Below, one piece after another: positions 51,463 through 61,239 of a stretch of DNA of 64,000 nucleotides. Numbering within the stretch: the stretch's first letter is position 1; each line of letters begins with the position of its first letter. Location of the stretch: positions 62,001 through 126,000 of the forward strand of contig NZ_JADEYS010000002.1 in assembly GCF_015209595.1 (NCBI RefSeq), in the 5' to 3' direction. The notes under the pieces were generated by a model. That model did no database searches, was not told where the DNA came from, and saw only the letters and a list, made by a program, of their open reading frames with translations. The translations under genes were made by a program, and so were the position numbers. Origin of the DNA: Pontibacterium sinense. Its GTDB lineage: Bacteria > Pseudomonadota > Gammaproteobacteria > Pseudomonadales > Balneatricaceae.

Positions 51463-52974
51463 TCAGCGCTGGCCAGATCCATCTATCGAATGACGTTCCT
51501 CAATCATGTCATCGATATATTGCAGTATTTTGTAACTTTCTTCTTCTGCATTCCGCATAGCGTCAACGATCTTTTCGCGAACTTCAGCATGTTTCTGCCA
51601 ATTTTCGTCGCGTAAAGATACTGCCTGCTGTACAGCATGGTGCACTGCCGCATGAGGAAGTTCAAGTGCTTGGTAACTAGACGTATGTCGAAACTCCTCT
51701 TGTCCAAAGCCCTCGTAATACCACTTTCCGAGGCGGCATTCGGTGTGAGTTGTTGATATTGCAGCAATTTCTGGGTCTCGGTTCTCGCTGGTATCTAAAG
51801 CAAGATAACCGTTTTGTTTGAAGATAACGTGGTCAGCTTTTGCCAAAGAGCCAAATGTTCGGTCCTTCGCATACGAAACATAACGTTTAGTATCTTCTGC
51901 AGAAGAGGCAATTTCTGAAAACTGGTGGCGGAAATCTTCAATTTTTTCGGTGACTTCGGAGGCTGCGCGGGTGGATGATTCTGATTGCTCAACCATCTCT
52001 TGTACGCGCTGGCTAAAGCTGTCGATGGTTTGGCTAACATCAATGGCTGCTTCTTTAGTGCGATTTGAGAGGGCTTTAACCTCATCAGCTACAACAGCAA
52101 ATCCGCGACCTTGTTCTCCGGCGCGAGCGGCCTCGATGGCTGCATTTAATGCAAGTAGGCTGGTTTGGTCTGCGATGTCGGTAATTATCGACAGTGACTC
52201 GGTTACCCGTTTGCTGTCTTGCTCCAGCTGGTGGATGACGCTGCTAACGGATTCGATGTTACCGCTGATATTTTCTAACGATGTGGCCATCGCATTAACA
52301 GCGCTTTGGCTATTATCTGCCACTTCGCCGTTGCGCGTCGCAATTCCTTCTACTTGAGCCATTTCATCCGATATCTTGACCAGATCTGCCTGTGTTAGCT
52401 TCAGGTTACGTATCAGGTGGCCCGTATTGAGGTTGTGAAGCTCTGAGTGCAGGGCGTTGGCGGCCAGAAACTCTTGTCCGGCCTGCATCTTCTCTAAGGA
52501 CTCATTGATTCTGATAAGGGACTGGCGCAATTGGCCGGGCAAGCCTTTGTACAGTGCCAGTCTGTCATAGTTGCCTTCAGATACATGCTTAAAGCAGGAG
52601 TCCACTTCGCGGAGGTACGACTCTACCCGGTCGAGTAGATCATTGAGTTCCCAGGCGACCATGCCCACTTCCCCTAAGCCTGCCATGCGGGTGATACGGC
52701 CGCTAAGGTTGCCTTTGTTCGCCTCTTTTAGGGTGAAAAATATACGTTCCAGGCCGTCAATGGCATGGCTGTGGCTAACGTATGTGTAGATCCCCAAGCC
52801 GATGGCAAACCCCAACGGTATCAGAAGCCACCAATACAAGCCGCTGGTCAGTATTACGGTCAGGCAGGTTGCTGCCGTGAGTATAGGAATGGATGAAGAA
52901 ATAATTAAATTGCGGGTACGCAGCATAGGGATGCCCTGGCTGGTACCGTTCTGGTAATTTTTTTGTTTATTCAT
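51463..52974 (-). CDS. Methyl-accepting chemotaxis protein with C-terminal CZB domain
   Basis: A 503-residue chemoreceptor. Two membrane helices lie near residues 25-65, with almost no periplasmic loop. Next come a HAMP-like linker and a signalling hairpin with the tip [24 protein letters not shown]-terminal CZB zinc-binding domain has the HxxxCxLGxWYxxG motif ([14 protein letters not shown]). CZB domains sense zinc or hypochlorous acid. It starts 12 nt after an Aer-like PAS gene, so the pair probably forms a split energy-taxis receptor. Confidence 0.92.
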   Translation of the reverse strand: MNKQKNYQNGTSQGIPMLRTRNLIISSSIPILTAATCLTVILTSGLYWWLLIPLGFAIGLGIYTYVSHSHAIDGLERIFFTLKEANKGNLSGRITRMAGLGEVGMVAWELNDLLDRVESYLREVDSCFKHVSEGNYDRLALYKGLPGQLRQSLIRINESLEKMQAGQEFLAANALHSELHNLNTGHLIRNLKLTQADLVKISDEMAQVEGIATRNGEVADNSQSAVNAMATSLENISGNIESVSSVIHQLEQDSKRVTESLSIITDIADQTSLLALNAAIEAARAGEQGRGFAVVADEVKALSNRTKEAAIDVSQTIDSFSQRVQEMVEQSESSTRAASEVTEKIEDFRHQFSEIASSAEDTKRYVSYAKDRTFGSLAKADHVIFKQNGYLALDTSENRDPEIAAISTTHTECRLGKWYYEGFGQEEFRHTSSYQALELPHAAVHHAVQQAVSLRDENWQKHAEVREKIVDAMRNAEEESYKILQYIDDMIEERHSIDGSGQR

Positions 52975-52986
52975 ATCGGCTACAGA

Positions 52987-53511
52987 CTACTTATCCAGAC
53001 TCATGACCAGGTCATTGTAGGTGGTACCCATTGCATCAAGTTTTTCCTGTAACAAGCGTGTTGACGCGTCAGGTCCATCTTTTGCACCGGCACGGGCTTC
53101 CAATTCAAGCATCTCTTTATAGATGGGGGCTAAGGCTGCGATAGCCTGATCGCTGGGCTTGCGGCGCACAGAGTAATATCCGACAATCCGGCCTCTTTCG
53201 TCGTAGTCAGGCGTGACGTTGGCAAATACCCAGTAGTAGGCACCGCTTTTGCACATGTTTTTGACGTAGCCGAAAAACTCCTCGCCGTCTTGGAGGGTTT
53301 GCCACAGAAACCGAAATACGCCGCGTGGCATGTCTGGGTGACGAACAATGTTGTGCTGTTTTCCAAGCAGTTCAGCTTCACTGTATCCAGCGATATGCAT
53401 AAAGACCCGGTTACAGTAGGTAATAATTCCTTTTGTATCGGTTTTGCTAACGATGAACTCGTCATCCCCAAGGCGAATTTCTCGATCAATCGGCGTTATA
53501 CTAGGCTTCAT
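52987..53511 (-). CDS. Aer-like PAS domain protein
   Basis: A 174-residue soluble protein made of an Aer-type PAS domain. YCNRVFMHIAGYSEAELLG, HNIVRHPDMPRG and FRFLWQTLQDGEEFFGYVKN are the FAD-binding Aer signatures. In E. coli Aer this PAS is fused to the receptor; here it is a separate protein encoded just before an MCP whose periplasmic domain is missing. It should sense redox or oxygen through FAD. GGAAGGGA precedes the ATG. Confidence 0.9.
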   Translation of the reverse strand: MKPSITPIDREIRLGDDEFIVSKTDTKGIITYCNRVFMHIAGYSEAELLGKQHNIVRHPDMPRGVFRFLWQTLQDGEEFFGYVKNMCKSGAYYWVFANVTPDYDERGRIVGYYSVRRKPSDQAIAALAPIYKEMLELEARAGAKDGPDASTRLLQEKLDAMGTTYNDLVMSLDK

Positions 53512-53602
53512 TTTTCCCTTCCGCTCAACCGGTGGTACGGCTACAGTGCCGGCATCGGAGCTTTAAACCTACAGATTGTAAGCATATTTTCAGGTGATTT
53601 GA

Positions 53603-53863
53603 ATGAGAGAGATGTTGCTAATGAGCACCTTGGGGTGCCATTTGTGTGATGTGGCAGCAGAAATACTGATCCACCATATGGATCCGGCGCGGTTTGTTGT
53701 GGATGTCGTTGATATCGCAGAAGACGATGCGTTGATGGAAAAGTACGCAGTACGCATCCCTGTATTAGTTGATGAAGTGTCGGGTCGGGAGCTGGGTTGG
53801 CCATTCGATCAGGCGCAGTTAGGCGAATTTATTGCCGGATTGCCTGCCGATATGGGTGAGTAG
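53603..53863 (+). CDS. Glutaredoxin-like protein (DUF836 type)
   Basis: An 86-residue thioredoxin-fold protein with the active-site CHLC (residues 12-15) and the cis-proline segment VRIPVLVD. The family reduces disulfides or mixed disulfides with glutathione in the cytosol. It is divergent from the PAS-MCP operon and convergent with tatD. Confidence 0.85.
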   Translation: MREMLLMSTLGCHLCDVAAEILIHHMDPARFVVDVVDIAEDDALMEKYAVRIPVLVDEVSGRELGWPFDQAQLGEFIAGLPADMGE

Positions 53864-53882
53864 TGCTGGATGTTGAGATCGT

Positions 53883-53903
53883 TCCCGGCAGTGGCTACCG
53901 GGA
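53883..53903. terminator. Candidate hairpin between glutaredoxin-like gene and tatD
   Basis: TCCCGG (53883-53888) pairs with CCGGGA (53898-53903) around a 9-nt loop. It lies between convergent genes; the T-run is weak. Confidence 0.45.
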
Positions 53904-53908
53904 TTGCT

Positions 53909-54700
53909 TTAGAGATTAAAAAAACGCTGGGTGTTTGCCACTGTTTCTGCGCTGAGTTGCTCTTCTGGCTTATCCAGTAACGTAGCGACTTTTCGGGCAA
54001 TGTGTGGCAGGTGATAAGGCTCATTGCGACGGGATTTAGGTTTGGGCTTGATATCTCTTGGCAATAAATAGGGCGCATCCGTTTCCAGCATCAGTCGTTC
54101 AGCAGGAATATCTTTTAATAGCGGATGAAGGTGGGTCCCACGACGTTCATCGCAAATCCATCCTGTAATGCCAATATGGAGATCCAGATCCAGGTACCCG
54201 TACAGGGCCTCTTTTTCTCCGGTAAAGCAGTGAGCTACCGCGTTGCTGATTTGGTCCCGATAGGACTTCAGCATCTCAAATTGTGTCTTAAAGGCGTCTC
54301 GTTCATGCAGAAAAAGGGGAAGCCCTGACTCAGCGGCAAGCTCTAGTTGCACTTCAAATGCTTTGATCTGTTGTTCGGGCGTAGAAAAGTTTCGATTGAA
54401 GTCTAACCCGGTTTCTCCCACCGCGACAACGCAAGGCTCTTTATACAGATCTCGCAGAGTGTCTGCGGTGGCTGTCGTAAAGCTTTTCGCGTCATGTGGA
54501 TGCACGCCGGCAGTACAGTAAAGTAAGTCGCTATATTGCTGACAAAGCTTAACCGCTTGCTCACTTCCATCGATGGCGGTCCCTGTGACCACCATTTTTC
54601 CGACACCCTGATCAACTGCCCGTTTAAGCACGGCCTCTATATCGTTTCGAAAAGAGGAATCGGTCAGATTAAGGCCGATATCGATCCATTGCGTTTGCAT
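53909..54700 (-). CDS. tatD: TatD-family metal-dependent hydrolase/DNase
   Basis: A 263-residue TIM-barrel hydrolase. WIDIGLNLTDSSF opens the protein in TatD style, and metal ligands appear in VGETGLDFNR, LFLHERDAF, HCFTGEKE and LETDAPYLLPRD. TatD proteins are 3'-5' exonucleases linked to DNA repair and oxidative damage. ATG 54700 (MQTQWIDIG) is chosen over 54769, which would start only 3 bp from the slt stop and add an unusual N-terminus. It follows slt on the same strand. Confidence 0.92.
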   Translation of the reverse strand: MQTQWIDIGLNLTDSSFRNDIEAVLKRAVDQGVGKMVVTGTAIDGSEQAVKLCQQYSDLLYCTAGVHPHDAKSFTTATADTLRDLYKEPCVVAVGETGLDFNRNFSTPEQQIKAFEVQLELAAESGLPLFLHERDAFKTQFEMLKSYRDQISNAVAHCFTGEKEALYGYLDLDLHIGITGWICDERRGTHLHPLLKDIPAERLMLETDAPYLLPRDIKPKPKSRRNEPYHLPHIARKVATLLDKPEEQLSAETVANTQRFFNL

Positions 54701-54771
54701 CAGTGACAAATCCGGTTGCTGGCTAAAGTCGGGCGGGATTATACGGAGGCCAGCAGAAGCTGGCCACACCG

Positions 54772-56724
54772 CTACAGGGATTTGGGTTTTTCGGGTTTAG
54801 CGTTCAGCGCGAGTAGCTTTTCTTCATGCTCGCTGAGTAAACTGCCGTTTCTGCCAGACATTCGGTCATAAATCACCCGAAAAGCCAGCACGTTTTGAAC
54901 ATAGCGACGCGTTTCTTTAAACGGAATTGTTTCAATCCAGATATCGAGCGGTAGGTGGCCGCGGTCATTGAGCCATTTTTTTACCCGATGCGGACCTGCG
55001 TTATATGCGGCAGTTGCATAGGCTTTGTTGTTGCCAAAAAGATTATACATCTCTCCCAGATAGGCGGTCCCTAAGGCGATGTTTATCTGTGGTTGGTTTA
55101 GCTGACTCAGACGCTTATAGGAAATTTTGTGTTTCTTAGCAGTCAGTTTGGCGGTGCCTGGCATTAATTGCATCAGGCCGCGGGCACCAGCATGAGAACG
55201 GGCGTTTTTGAGAAACGCACTTTCCTGACGTGCGATCGCGAGTGGCCATGTCAGGTCGATCTTGCGCAGCTCTGCGTTTTGCTCGAACAGTTGTTTATGA
55301 GGGGCGGGGAAGCGAATCATCAGTTCATCCCATTCTCGGGTTGAGATCGCTGCGTTGATGGCCCGGTTGTGCCAGCCCCAGCTCAGTGCAAGATAGCCTG
55401 CCATCAATTTCTGATCTTTGGTCAGGTTTTTTTCTACACGTCGCCATTCACGGTTCGCATCTACAATGCGATTCAACAGGAACAGTTCTCGTGCCCGAAT
55501 GAGGCCGGGAATTGATTCCAGTTTCACCAATGCAGGTTTTTGCAGTGGAATGGTTTGTTTGTTGAGTGCGAAGGGTTGGTTGTTCAGCTCCGCAGCAAGA
55601 AACCCATAAAAGCTGCGTTCTTGTGACAGTGTGCTCAGAGGCTGCTTTAGCGGAGCCTTTAGACTGAGTTGACGATTGGCAACCGTATTCCAGTAAAGCC
55701 AGCGATCAGACTTTTGTTTGGCGTCAGGCAGCTGAAGGATGTACCGATTAACAGACTTCCAGTCTTGCTTACTAAGAGCGACCCGGATACGCCATTCAGT
55801 AACCTCCTCAATTTTGAAGAAGGGATCCAGTTTCTGAATCAGAGGTTCGGCCTTCGCATCGAAGTTTGCCGCCAAGCGCAGCGCGAGCGTGCGGTTGAGT
55901 TTATCGACGTAACTTTGTTCAGTTTTGGCGAGGGTCTTGCGTTGTTTTAGCCATGAATTGGTGGCTGCAACGCGATCTCTACGTGACCAGCTTTTATAAG
56001 CGTATTGGAGTGTCACTGCCCGCGCTTCGCCAGACAGTTGCTTTGTCGTCAGTGTGTCAGCGAGATCAGGTGATTGGCGAATCTTCCAGAACAGTTCAAT
56101 TTGCTTTTTTTGAGCAGGATCGGTTACTGAGCGTTCGATGTAGCGAGCGAGCGTAACGTTACCCTTGCCAGCAGCCATCCAGAAACGGGTTGACGCCATA
56201 TCGGATGTTGGTTGCCCTGTTTTTTTCCATGCGTCAAACAATGGGTTGCAGTCGTCTTTCTGAGAGTGTCCAACGAGCCATAACGTTTTTGCCGCTTTTA
56301 GTGCTGCTTTCTTCTCGCCGCTGTTCAGGCGGGCTACCTGTAAACGGCAGCTATACAGGTCGTTGTATACCGGTTTTTGGGCGTAGGCAGTTTTATAGTC
56401 CGCCCAGCGTTTGTTCTTGAATAAGTGTGACAACCACGCGCGATTTAAACGATAGGCCAAAGGGGTATCTGAATACTGTTTGGTAAACGCAGTGATTTGG
56501 CCTTGATTGGTTTTACCCAACTGTTTTCGGAGTAGTTCGAACTCCAGGTAGGGGTAAAGCGGGTAATCGGCCAGCACGCCTTTTTGTTGGTCAAGAGTGG
56601 TGAGCGTGCCCATCTCTATGAGCTTGTGACTGGCTAAGAACTGGGTGCGTTGCTGATCGATCGTAACAGCCTGGCTTGTCTGACTGGTGACAAGCAGGGA
56701 GAGGCACAGAGCCAATGTTCGCAT
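54772..56724 (-). CDS. slt: Soluble lytic murein transglycosylase
   Basis: A 650-residue periplasmic enzyme that cleaves peptidoglycan to 1,6-anhydro-muropeptides. It has a signal peptide (LALCLSLLVTSQTSQA), a long alpha-superhelical U-domain and a C-terminal goose-lysozyme-like GH23 domain with the catalytic Glu in IARQESAFLKNARS, then GARGLMQLMPGTAK and YLGEMYNLFG. ATG 56724 is used because the signal peptide begins there. tatD follows 71 nt downstream. Confidence 0.94.
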   Translation of the reverse strand: MRTLALCLSLLVTSQTSQAVTIDQQRTQFLASHKLIEMGTLTTLDQQKGVLADYPLYPYLEFELLRKQLGKTNQGQITAFTKQYSDTPLAYRLNRAWLSHLFKNKRWADYKTAYAQKPVYNDLYSCRLQVARLNSGEKKAALKAAKTLWLVGHSQKDDCNPLFDAWKKTGQPTSDMASTRFWMAAGKGNVTLARYIERSVTDPAQKKQIELFWKIRQSPDLADTLTTKQLSGEARAVTLQYAYKSWSRRDRVAATNSWLKQRKTLAKTEQSYVDKLNRTLALRLAANFDAKAEPLIQKLDPFFKIEEVTEWRIRVALSKQDWKSVNRYILQLPDAKQKSDRWLYWNTVANRQLSLKAPLKQPLSTLSQERSFYGFLAAELNNQPFALNKQTIPLQKPALVKLESIPGLIRARELFLLNRIVDANREWRRVEKNLTKDQKLMAGYLALSWGWHNRAINAAISTREWDELMIRFPAPHKQLFEQNAELRKIDLTWPLAIARQESAFLKNARSHAGARGLMQLMPGTAKLTAKKHKISYKRLSQLNQPQINIALGTAYLGEMYNLFGNNKAYATAAYNAGPHRVKKWLNDRGHLPLDIWIETIPFKETRRYVQNVLAFRVIYDRMSGRNGSLLSEHEEKLLALNAKPEKPKSL

Positions 56725-56996
56725 TAGGGCTTCCTTATGCTGCAGTGTGGTCCGCATGACGTATTGAGTATAACCACATCCGGATATATTGCGGTGTAAT
56801 CCGGCACTCCTGATATCTAACCCGCTGATTGCCCAGCCAGTCCTTAGTGTTTGCTCAGCCGGAATAGTTCAGATGATGGGCTAAGTCTGTATATCTTTAT
56901 ACGGCAGTGGGGCTATGTTTTTAAATCATTTTTTCACTGAATGAGTGTATTTCAAGTAGAATATGCGCTCTTAAGAAAAGTAGACCAGAGAGTACT

Positions 56997-58901
56997 ATGC
57001 CCCTTATTCGTCTCGATAAAGTTTCTGTAGCCTTCGGCGCAAAACCGCTAATGGATCAAATCGACTTTCAGATTGATCCTGGCGAGCGTGTGGCGTTGGT
57101 TGGATTGAACGGCGCAGGCAAATCTACATTGCTGAAAGTCATTGGTGGCCATCAGAGTACGGATAGTGGTGAATTCTGGTGTGACCCGGCATGCCGGATT
57201 GCTGAATTGCCACAGGCAATGCCTGCTGCAGATGAGCGTACAGTACGACAGGTCGTCAGTGAAGGACTGGCTGATGTTGTTCGTTTGCGTGAAGCATACG
57301 ATGAGCTGGCGTCGCAGGCTGATGGCGCGGATCTCGCGAAACTGGAAGTGTTGCAGCATCAGATTGAAGCTAGAGACGGCTGGCATCTGGAGCAGCGTGT
57401 TCAGAAAATACTGGAACGTCTGGACCTGCCAGGCGACAAGTTAATGTCTCAGCTGTCCGGTGGTTGGCGTCGTCGTGCTGCGCTGGGCGCTGCGCTGGTT
57501 CAGGAGCCTCAGCTGCTTTTGCTGGATGAGCCAACCAACCATCTGGACATCGAAACCATCGAGTGGCTTGAGCAGCAATTGATGTCCTTTACCGGCGGTT
57601 TGTTGTTTATTTCCCATGACCGCGCATTGGTTGAGAAGTTATCGACACGTATCGTTGAGTTGGACCGTGGTCAGCTCACTTCATTCCCCGGCTCTTATAC
57701 CACTTACCTCGTGCAAAAAGAGAAGTTGCTGGAGGAAGAGGAGCGCCACAATGCCTTGTTTGATAAACGGTTAGCGCAAGAGGAAACTTGGATTCGTCAG
57801 GGTATCAAGGCGCGCCGTACCCGTAATGAGGGCCGTGTGCGTGCGCTCAAAGCGATGCGCAACGAGCGTTCCGATCGACGTAATCGTCAGGGCAAAGCAA
57901 ACTTTAACCTTGAAGAGGCAAAGAAGAGCGGCAAGATTGTTGCTGAGCTGACGGGGGTGTCGCATGCATATGATGGTCGCAGTCTAATTTCTAATCTGGA
58001 TTTCATGCTGCAACGTGGGGACCGTGTTGGATTGATCGGACCGAACGGCGCGGGTAAAAGTACGTTGCTCAATATTTTGTTGGGCAAGCTTGAGCCTGAG
58101 AATGGAACGGTGCGTGTTGGTACGAATCTGAAGGTTGCCTATTTCGATCAGTTGCGTAGCCAGCTTGATATGGAAAAAAGTGTGATGGATAACATCGCAC
58201 AAGGCCGTGAAAGCATAGAGCTGAATGGGCGTCAGCGACATCTGATCAGCTATTTGGGTGATTTCTTGTTTGCGCCTGAGCGTGCTCGAACGCCGGTTAA
58301 GGCATTGTCTGGTGGTGAATGTAACCGTGTCATGCTGGCTAAATTGTTTAGTCAGCCTGCCAATATTCTGGTGCTCGATGAGCCAACCAACGACCTGGAT
58401 ATTGAAACACTGGAGTTGTTAGAAGAGATTTTGCTTGATTTCGATGGCACCGTCCTGCTCGTGAGTCATGACCGGTCTTTCCTCGACAACGTTGTCACCA
58501 GCACGTTGGCATTTGAAGGTCAGGGCTATGTGCGTGAGTATGTTGGTGGTTACAACGATTGGTTGCGTCAGCGACCGGAGCAGACAGCCCTTACGAAGGG
58601 GAAATCCCAGGCCAAAGCTGTAGACAGCAAACCTGAAGCAGTGGCTACGCCAGAACCGGCAGCGAAAAACAAGAAGAAGCTCAGTTACAAATTGCAGCGG
58701 GAGCTTGATGGTCTGCCAGCACTAATGGAAGCGGCTGAGCAGGCTCTGGAATCGTTGCAAGAGGAGACGGCTGCCGCGGATTTCTATCAGCAGGACCATC
58801 AAGTGGTGACTGATAAGCTTGCGGCCTTGCAGGCGCAAGAGCAAAAAGTTGAAGAGCTGATGGAGCGTTGGGTCGAACTGGAAGCGATGCAGGAAGACTG
58901 A
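56997..58901 (+). CDS. uup: ABC-F ATPase Uup
   Basis: A 634-residue soluble ABC-F protein with two ATPase domains: Walker A GLNGAGKSTLLK and GPNGAGKSTLLN, signatures LSGGWRRRAALG and LSGGECNRVMLA, and Walker B LLLLDEPTNHLD and ILVLDEPTNDLD. A P-site tRNA-interaction linker lies between them. The C-terminal Lys-rich coiled coil (KKLSYKLQRELDGLP..) identifies Uup. Uup acts on ribosomes and limits replication-transcription trouble and precise transposon excision. A possible sigma-70 site (TTCACT 56933, TAGAAT 56957, 18-nt spacer) precedes it. Confidence 0.93.
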   Translation: MPLIRLDKVSVAFGAKPLMDQIDFQIDPGERVALVGLNGAGKSTLLKVIGGHQSTDSGEFWCDPACRIAELPQAMPAADERTVRQVVSEGLADVVRLREAYDELASQADGADLAKLEVLQHQIEARDGWHLEQRVQKILERLDLPGDKLMSQLSGGWRRRAALGAALVQEPQLLLLDEPTNHLDIETIEWLEQQLMSFTGGLLFISHDRALVEKLSTRIVELDRGQLTSFPGSYTTYLVQKEKLLEEEERHNALFDKRLAQEETWIRQGIKARRTRNEGRVRALKAMRNERSDRRNRQGKANFNLEEAKKSGKIVAELTGVSHAYDGRSLISNLDFMLQRGDRVGLIGPNGAGKSTLLNILLGKLEPENGTVRVGTNLKVAYFDQLRSQLDMEKSVMDNIAQGRESIELNGRQRHLISYLGDFLFAPERARTPVKALSGGECNRVMLAKLFSQPANILVLDEPTNDLDIETLELLEEILLDFDGTVLLVSHDRSFLDNVVTSTLAFEGQGYVREYVGGYNDWLRQRPEQTALTKGKSQAKAVDSKPEAVATPEPAAKNKKKLSYKLQRELDGLPALMEAAEQALESLQEETAAADFYQQDHQVVTDKLAALQAQEQKVEELMERWVELEAMQED

Positions 58902-58944
58902 ATCATTCCACCGGTCCCTGTAGCTGGGGAGCAAATTTGATAGT

Positions 58945-58971
58945 AATACGGGAGGCAAAGCCTCCCGTATT
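58945..58971. terminator. Hairpin between uup and usp
   Basis: AATACGGGAGGC (58945-58956) and GCCTCCCGTATT (58960-58971) form a 12-bp perfect stem with a 3-nt loop between convergent genes. The A/T ends are short, but the stem is very stable. Confidence 0.85.
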
Positions 58972-58991
58972 ATGAAATGAAGCGGAAAGCG

Positions 58992-59438
58992 TTACTCTTT
59001 TTCTGCGTCCTTCACGCGGACTGCCAGCACATCACAGTTCGCTCCGTGTAATACACTATTCGCGGTGGAGCCGAGCAGCAGGGCTAAGCCGTGGCGCCCA
59101 TGGCTACCAACGATGATCAGGTCGATCTCTTTCTCTTGGGCAAGTCGGTGGATTTCGGTTTCTGTGTGTCCTGTAATAACCAGTTGCTGTGCCACAGGAT
59201 AATCCAGTCTTTCAGAGTACTTTTGCAGACGGCTGTGAGCGTGATCATCTAACTGTTCCTGAATGGTGGTCAGATCCATCGGCACGTCGCCACCGTAGGC
59301 GAAACTCAGCGGTTCAATTACATGTAAAAGATAGAGCTCTGCCGAGTTAGCAGATGCGATATCCCGTGCTTTGTCGATCAGCTGATCGCATTCAGCAGAG
59401 AGGTCTAGTGCAAGAAGAATTTTTCCATACAGGCTCAT
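58992..59438 (-). CDS. Universal stress protein (UspA family)
   Basis: A 148-residue UspA-domain protein. The ATP-binding pattern Gx2Gx9G(S/T) is seen in GSHGRHGLALLLGSTAN near the C-terminus, and the N-terminal KILLALDLSAECD is typical. It is probably induced by starvation or stress. It is single in the window, divergent from a small membrane protein gene and convergent with uup. Confidence 0.92.
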   Translation of the reverse strand: MSLYGKILLALDLSAECDQLIDKARDIASANSAELYLLHVIEPLSFAYGGDVPMDLTTIQEQLDDHAHSRLQKYSERLDYPVAQQLVITGHTETEIHRLAQEKEIDLIIVGSHGRHGLALLLGSTANSVLHGANCDVLAVRVKDAEKE

Positions 59439-59535
59439 TGTCGCATTCCTTCTGTTTGGCTCACTTAGAGAGTAGCATAGGGCCCGCCGCTAGGGTGGCA
59501 GAGACCTTGATCACCATCAACAACGGAGAGTTTTC

Positions 59536-60042
59536 ATGAAGTGGGCAATCATCATTCTGGTTATGCTATCACTGCTTGGTTCAATTATGTGGGTTATGCC
59601 AACACCTCGGCAGCGTTTTCAAGCCGAGTTACGTGCAAAAGCAAAGCCTTTGGGATTTCAGGTCCAGATGGTGAGGTTGACCGCACCTCGAGCAAAAGGG
59701 GAAACCGAGGAGGGTCAGTCTTCTGTTATGGCTTACCGGTTGCCACGTTTGAATGTTGATAAAAAAACAGCAAATACCATTGTTCCTTGGCATGCATTTA
59801 GGGTCGAATCAATTGCGAATACTGGGCTGCCGGAAGGGTGGAGCTGGGGGTTCGGTGAAAATGTCCTCAGTGATGAAGCGTTGGCATTGCTAAAAGATAT
59901 GATCGATATATTGCCCGCGGGTGTGTCATCAATCGAATCTACTCCAATTCACGCGACTGTGCATTGGGATGAAAATGGCAGCATTGAAGATCTGGAACTG
60001 ATAAAAGGGCAGTTGGATCGTATTTTGGAAGCCAGAATCTGA
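59536..60042 (+). CDS. Hypothetical single-pass membrane protein
   Basis: A 168-residue protein with an N-terminal membrane helix (residues 4-20) and a soluble domain containing WHAFRVESIANTGLPEGWSW and VHWDENGSIEDLELIKGQL. GGAG lies upstream of the ATG. I do not recognise a family. The region around it (uup, usp, DUF1653) is housekeeping in character, so an envelope-related small protein is likely. Function unknown. Confidence 0.65.
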   Translation: MKWAIIILVMLSLLGSIMWVMPTPRQRFQAELRAKAKPLGFQVQMVRLTAPRAKGETEEGQSSVMAYRLPRLNVDKKTANTIVPWHAFRVESIANTGLPEGWSWGFGENVLSDEALALLKDMIDILPAGVSSIESTPIHATVHWDENGSIEDLELIKGQLDRILEARI

Positions 60043-60101
60043 TCTCTGAGCTGCATGGCGCCTCGCCAGGTGTCTCTCAACGCAATTTAATAGGAATCAA
60101 A

Positions 60102-60332
60102 ATGACGCAAAATTACTTACCTGAACCCGGCCGATATAAGCATTACAAAGGCTCAGAGTACGAAGTGCTGCATTGCGCGCGTCATTCTGAAACGGAGGAG
60201 TGGCTTGTCGTCTACAGACAGTGTTATGGCGATGAGGGTATCTGGGTGCGGCCGCTAGCCATGTTCTGCGAGCAGGTGATCCTGGATAGTGGTGAGAAAG
60301 TCGAACGTTTTAAGGCGATAGACGTCAACTAG
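60102..60332 (+). CDS. DUF1653 family protein
   Basis: A 76-residue DUF1653 protein: GRYKHYKGSEYEVLHCARHSE, then LVVYRQCYGDEGIWVRPLAMF, are the family blocks. Function is unknown; it is a widespread small cytosolic protein. It lies 59 nt after the membrane protein gene and ends 2 bp from the convergent gene. Confidence 0.9.
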   Translation: MTQNYLPEPGRYKHYKGSEYEVLHCARHSETEEWLVVYRQCYGDEGIWVRPLAMFCEQVILDSGEKVERFKAIDVN

Positions 60333-60334
60333 CG

Positions 60335-61039
60335 TCACATCAACTTATCAATACTGTCAGCCAGGGTGCCGCGTCCGTGATTGCGCTTTGGCTGAATCTT
60401 CTCAATTTCATGGTTGACCTTTTCTAGCCGGGCTTGCCTGTCCTGATGGGAAATTGCGCCTTTCAACAGAATAGCTTTCGCGTGTTTATAGTGAGACAGC
60501 GCAGTGTTTTTGTCACCTTGTAAAAGCAGGTTGTTTCCCTGAGTCAAATGAGCGTCGGCAACGACGGTGACTTTCAGTAAATGAAGGTCTCGGCGATAGC
60601 TTTTTGCGAGTGCTGGACTAATCTTTCCAGCATATGCCATCTGTAAAACGAGCTTTTCGACAAAATTTATATAAATTTGCACGCGTTTGAGTGCGCGGTC
60701 GCTGTCGAGTATTTGGTTTGCTGGCAGAGACTGGTCAGCGTCCTCTTTTAGCTGGGTCATCGATGCCAGCAGATCAGAGTCAGGGGCGAGCATTGCAATC
60801 TCATCGTACATCGCCATCGCATGAACGTTGAGTTTGTCGATGATCTCAGGGTTGCAGTCGATTTCACGCAGAACTTTCAGGGAGGTGAAAACGGTCTCAG
60901 ACTGCTGTCTAAGCCAGTTTAGACGGTGCTCCTTGGCTTCGGCTTGCTGCTCACGAGTCGAGATCAGATAGTTGACTGTGATGGCAACTATACCGACGAC
61001 GCAGATTAAAATGACATACAGCAAATTGTCTTGAAGCAT
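60335..61039 (-). CDS. Hypothetical membrane-anchored helical protein
   Basis: A 234-residue protein with one N-terminal membrane helix (LYVILICVVGIVAITVNYLI) and an otherwise helical, charged cytosolic or periplasmic domain ending in basic residues (QPKRNHGRG). LLLQGDKNTALSHYKHAKAIL resembles a TPR-type helix pair. It is divergent from topA. No known family could be assigned by eye. Confidence 0.7.
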   Translation of the reverse strand: MLQDNLLYVILICVVGIVAITVNYLISTREQQAEAKEHRLNWLRQQSETVFTSLKVLREIDCNPEIIDKLNVHAMAMYDEIAMLAPDSDLLASMTQLKEDADQSLPANQILDSDRALKRVQIYINFVEKLVLQMAYAGKISPALAKSYRRDLHLLKVTVVADAHLTQGNNLLLQGDKNTALSHYKHAKAILLKGAISHQDRQARLEKVNHEIEKIQPKRNHGRGTLADSIDKLM

Positions 61040-61161
61040 AGAAATATTCTTATGAACCAGCCGTTATAAATTGTTGTAAAAATCAGCCGAATTGTCCCTT
61101 TAATATGGGGTTCGGTAAAGTGTATTAGCCTAATTAAACGAACGAAAAAACGAATTCTTTC

Positions 61162-61192
61162 TTGACCGAACCATTTTCAGTACTTATATAAT
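61162..61192 (+). promoter_or_regulatory. Sigma-70 promoter of topA
   Basis: TTGACC (61162-61167) with TTATAT (61185-61190, 17-nt spacer) or TATAAT (61187-61192, 19-nt spacer). It is located about 50 bp before the topA ATG. Confidence 0.65.
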
Positions 61193-61239
61193 GCACCGAA
61201 ATTAAGTTTATAGCCGTTCGCCCGAAGGATCATACCCGT

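Noticed and set aside
53512-53602. Possible flagellar sigma-28 promoter before the PAS-MCP pair
   Set aside because: TAAAG and GCCG are present on the minus strand, but the spacing is about 20 nt instead of 15 and the -10 is poor.
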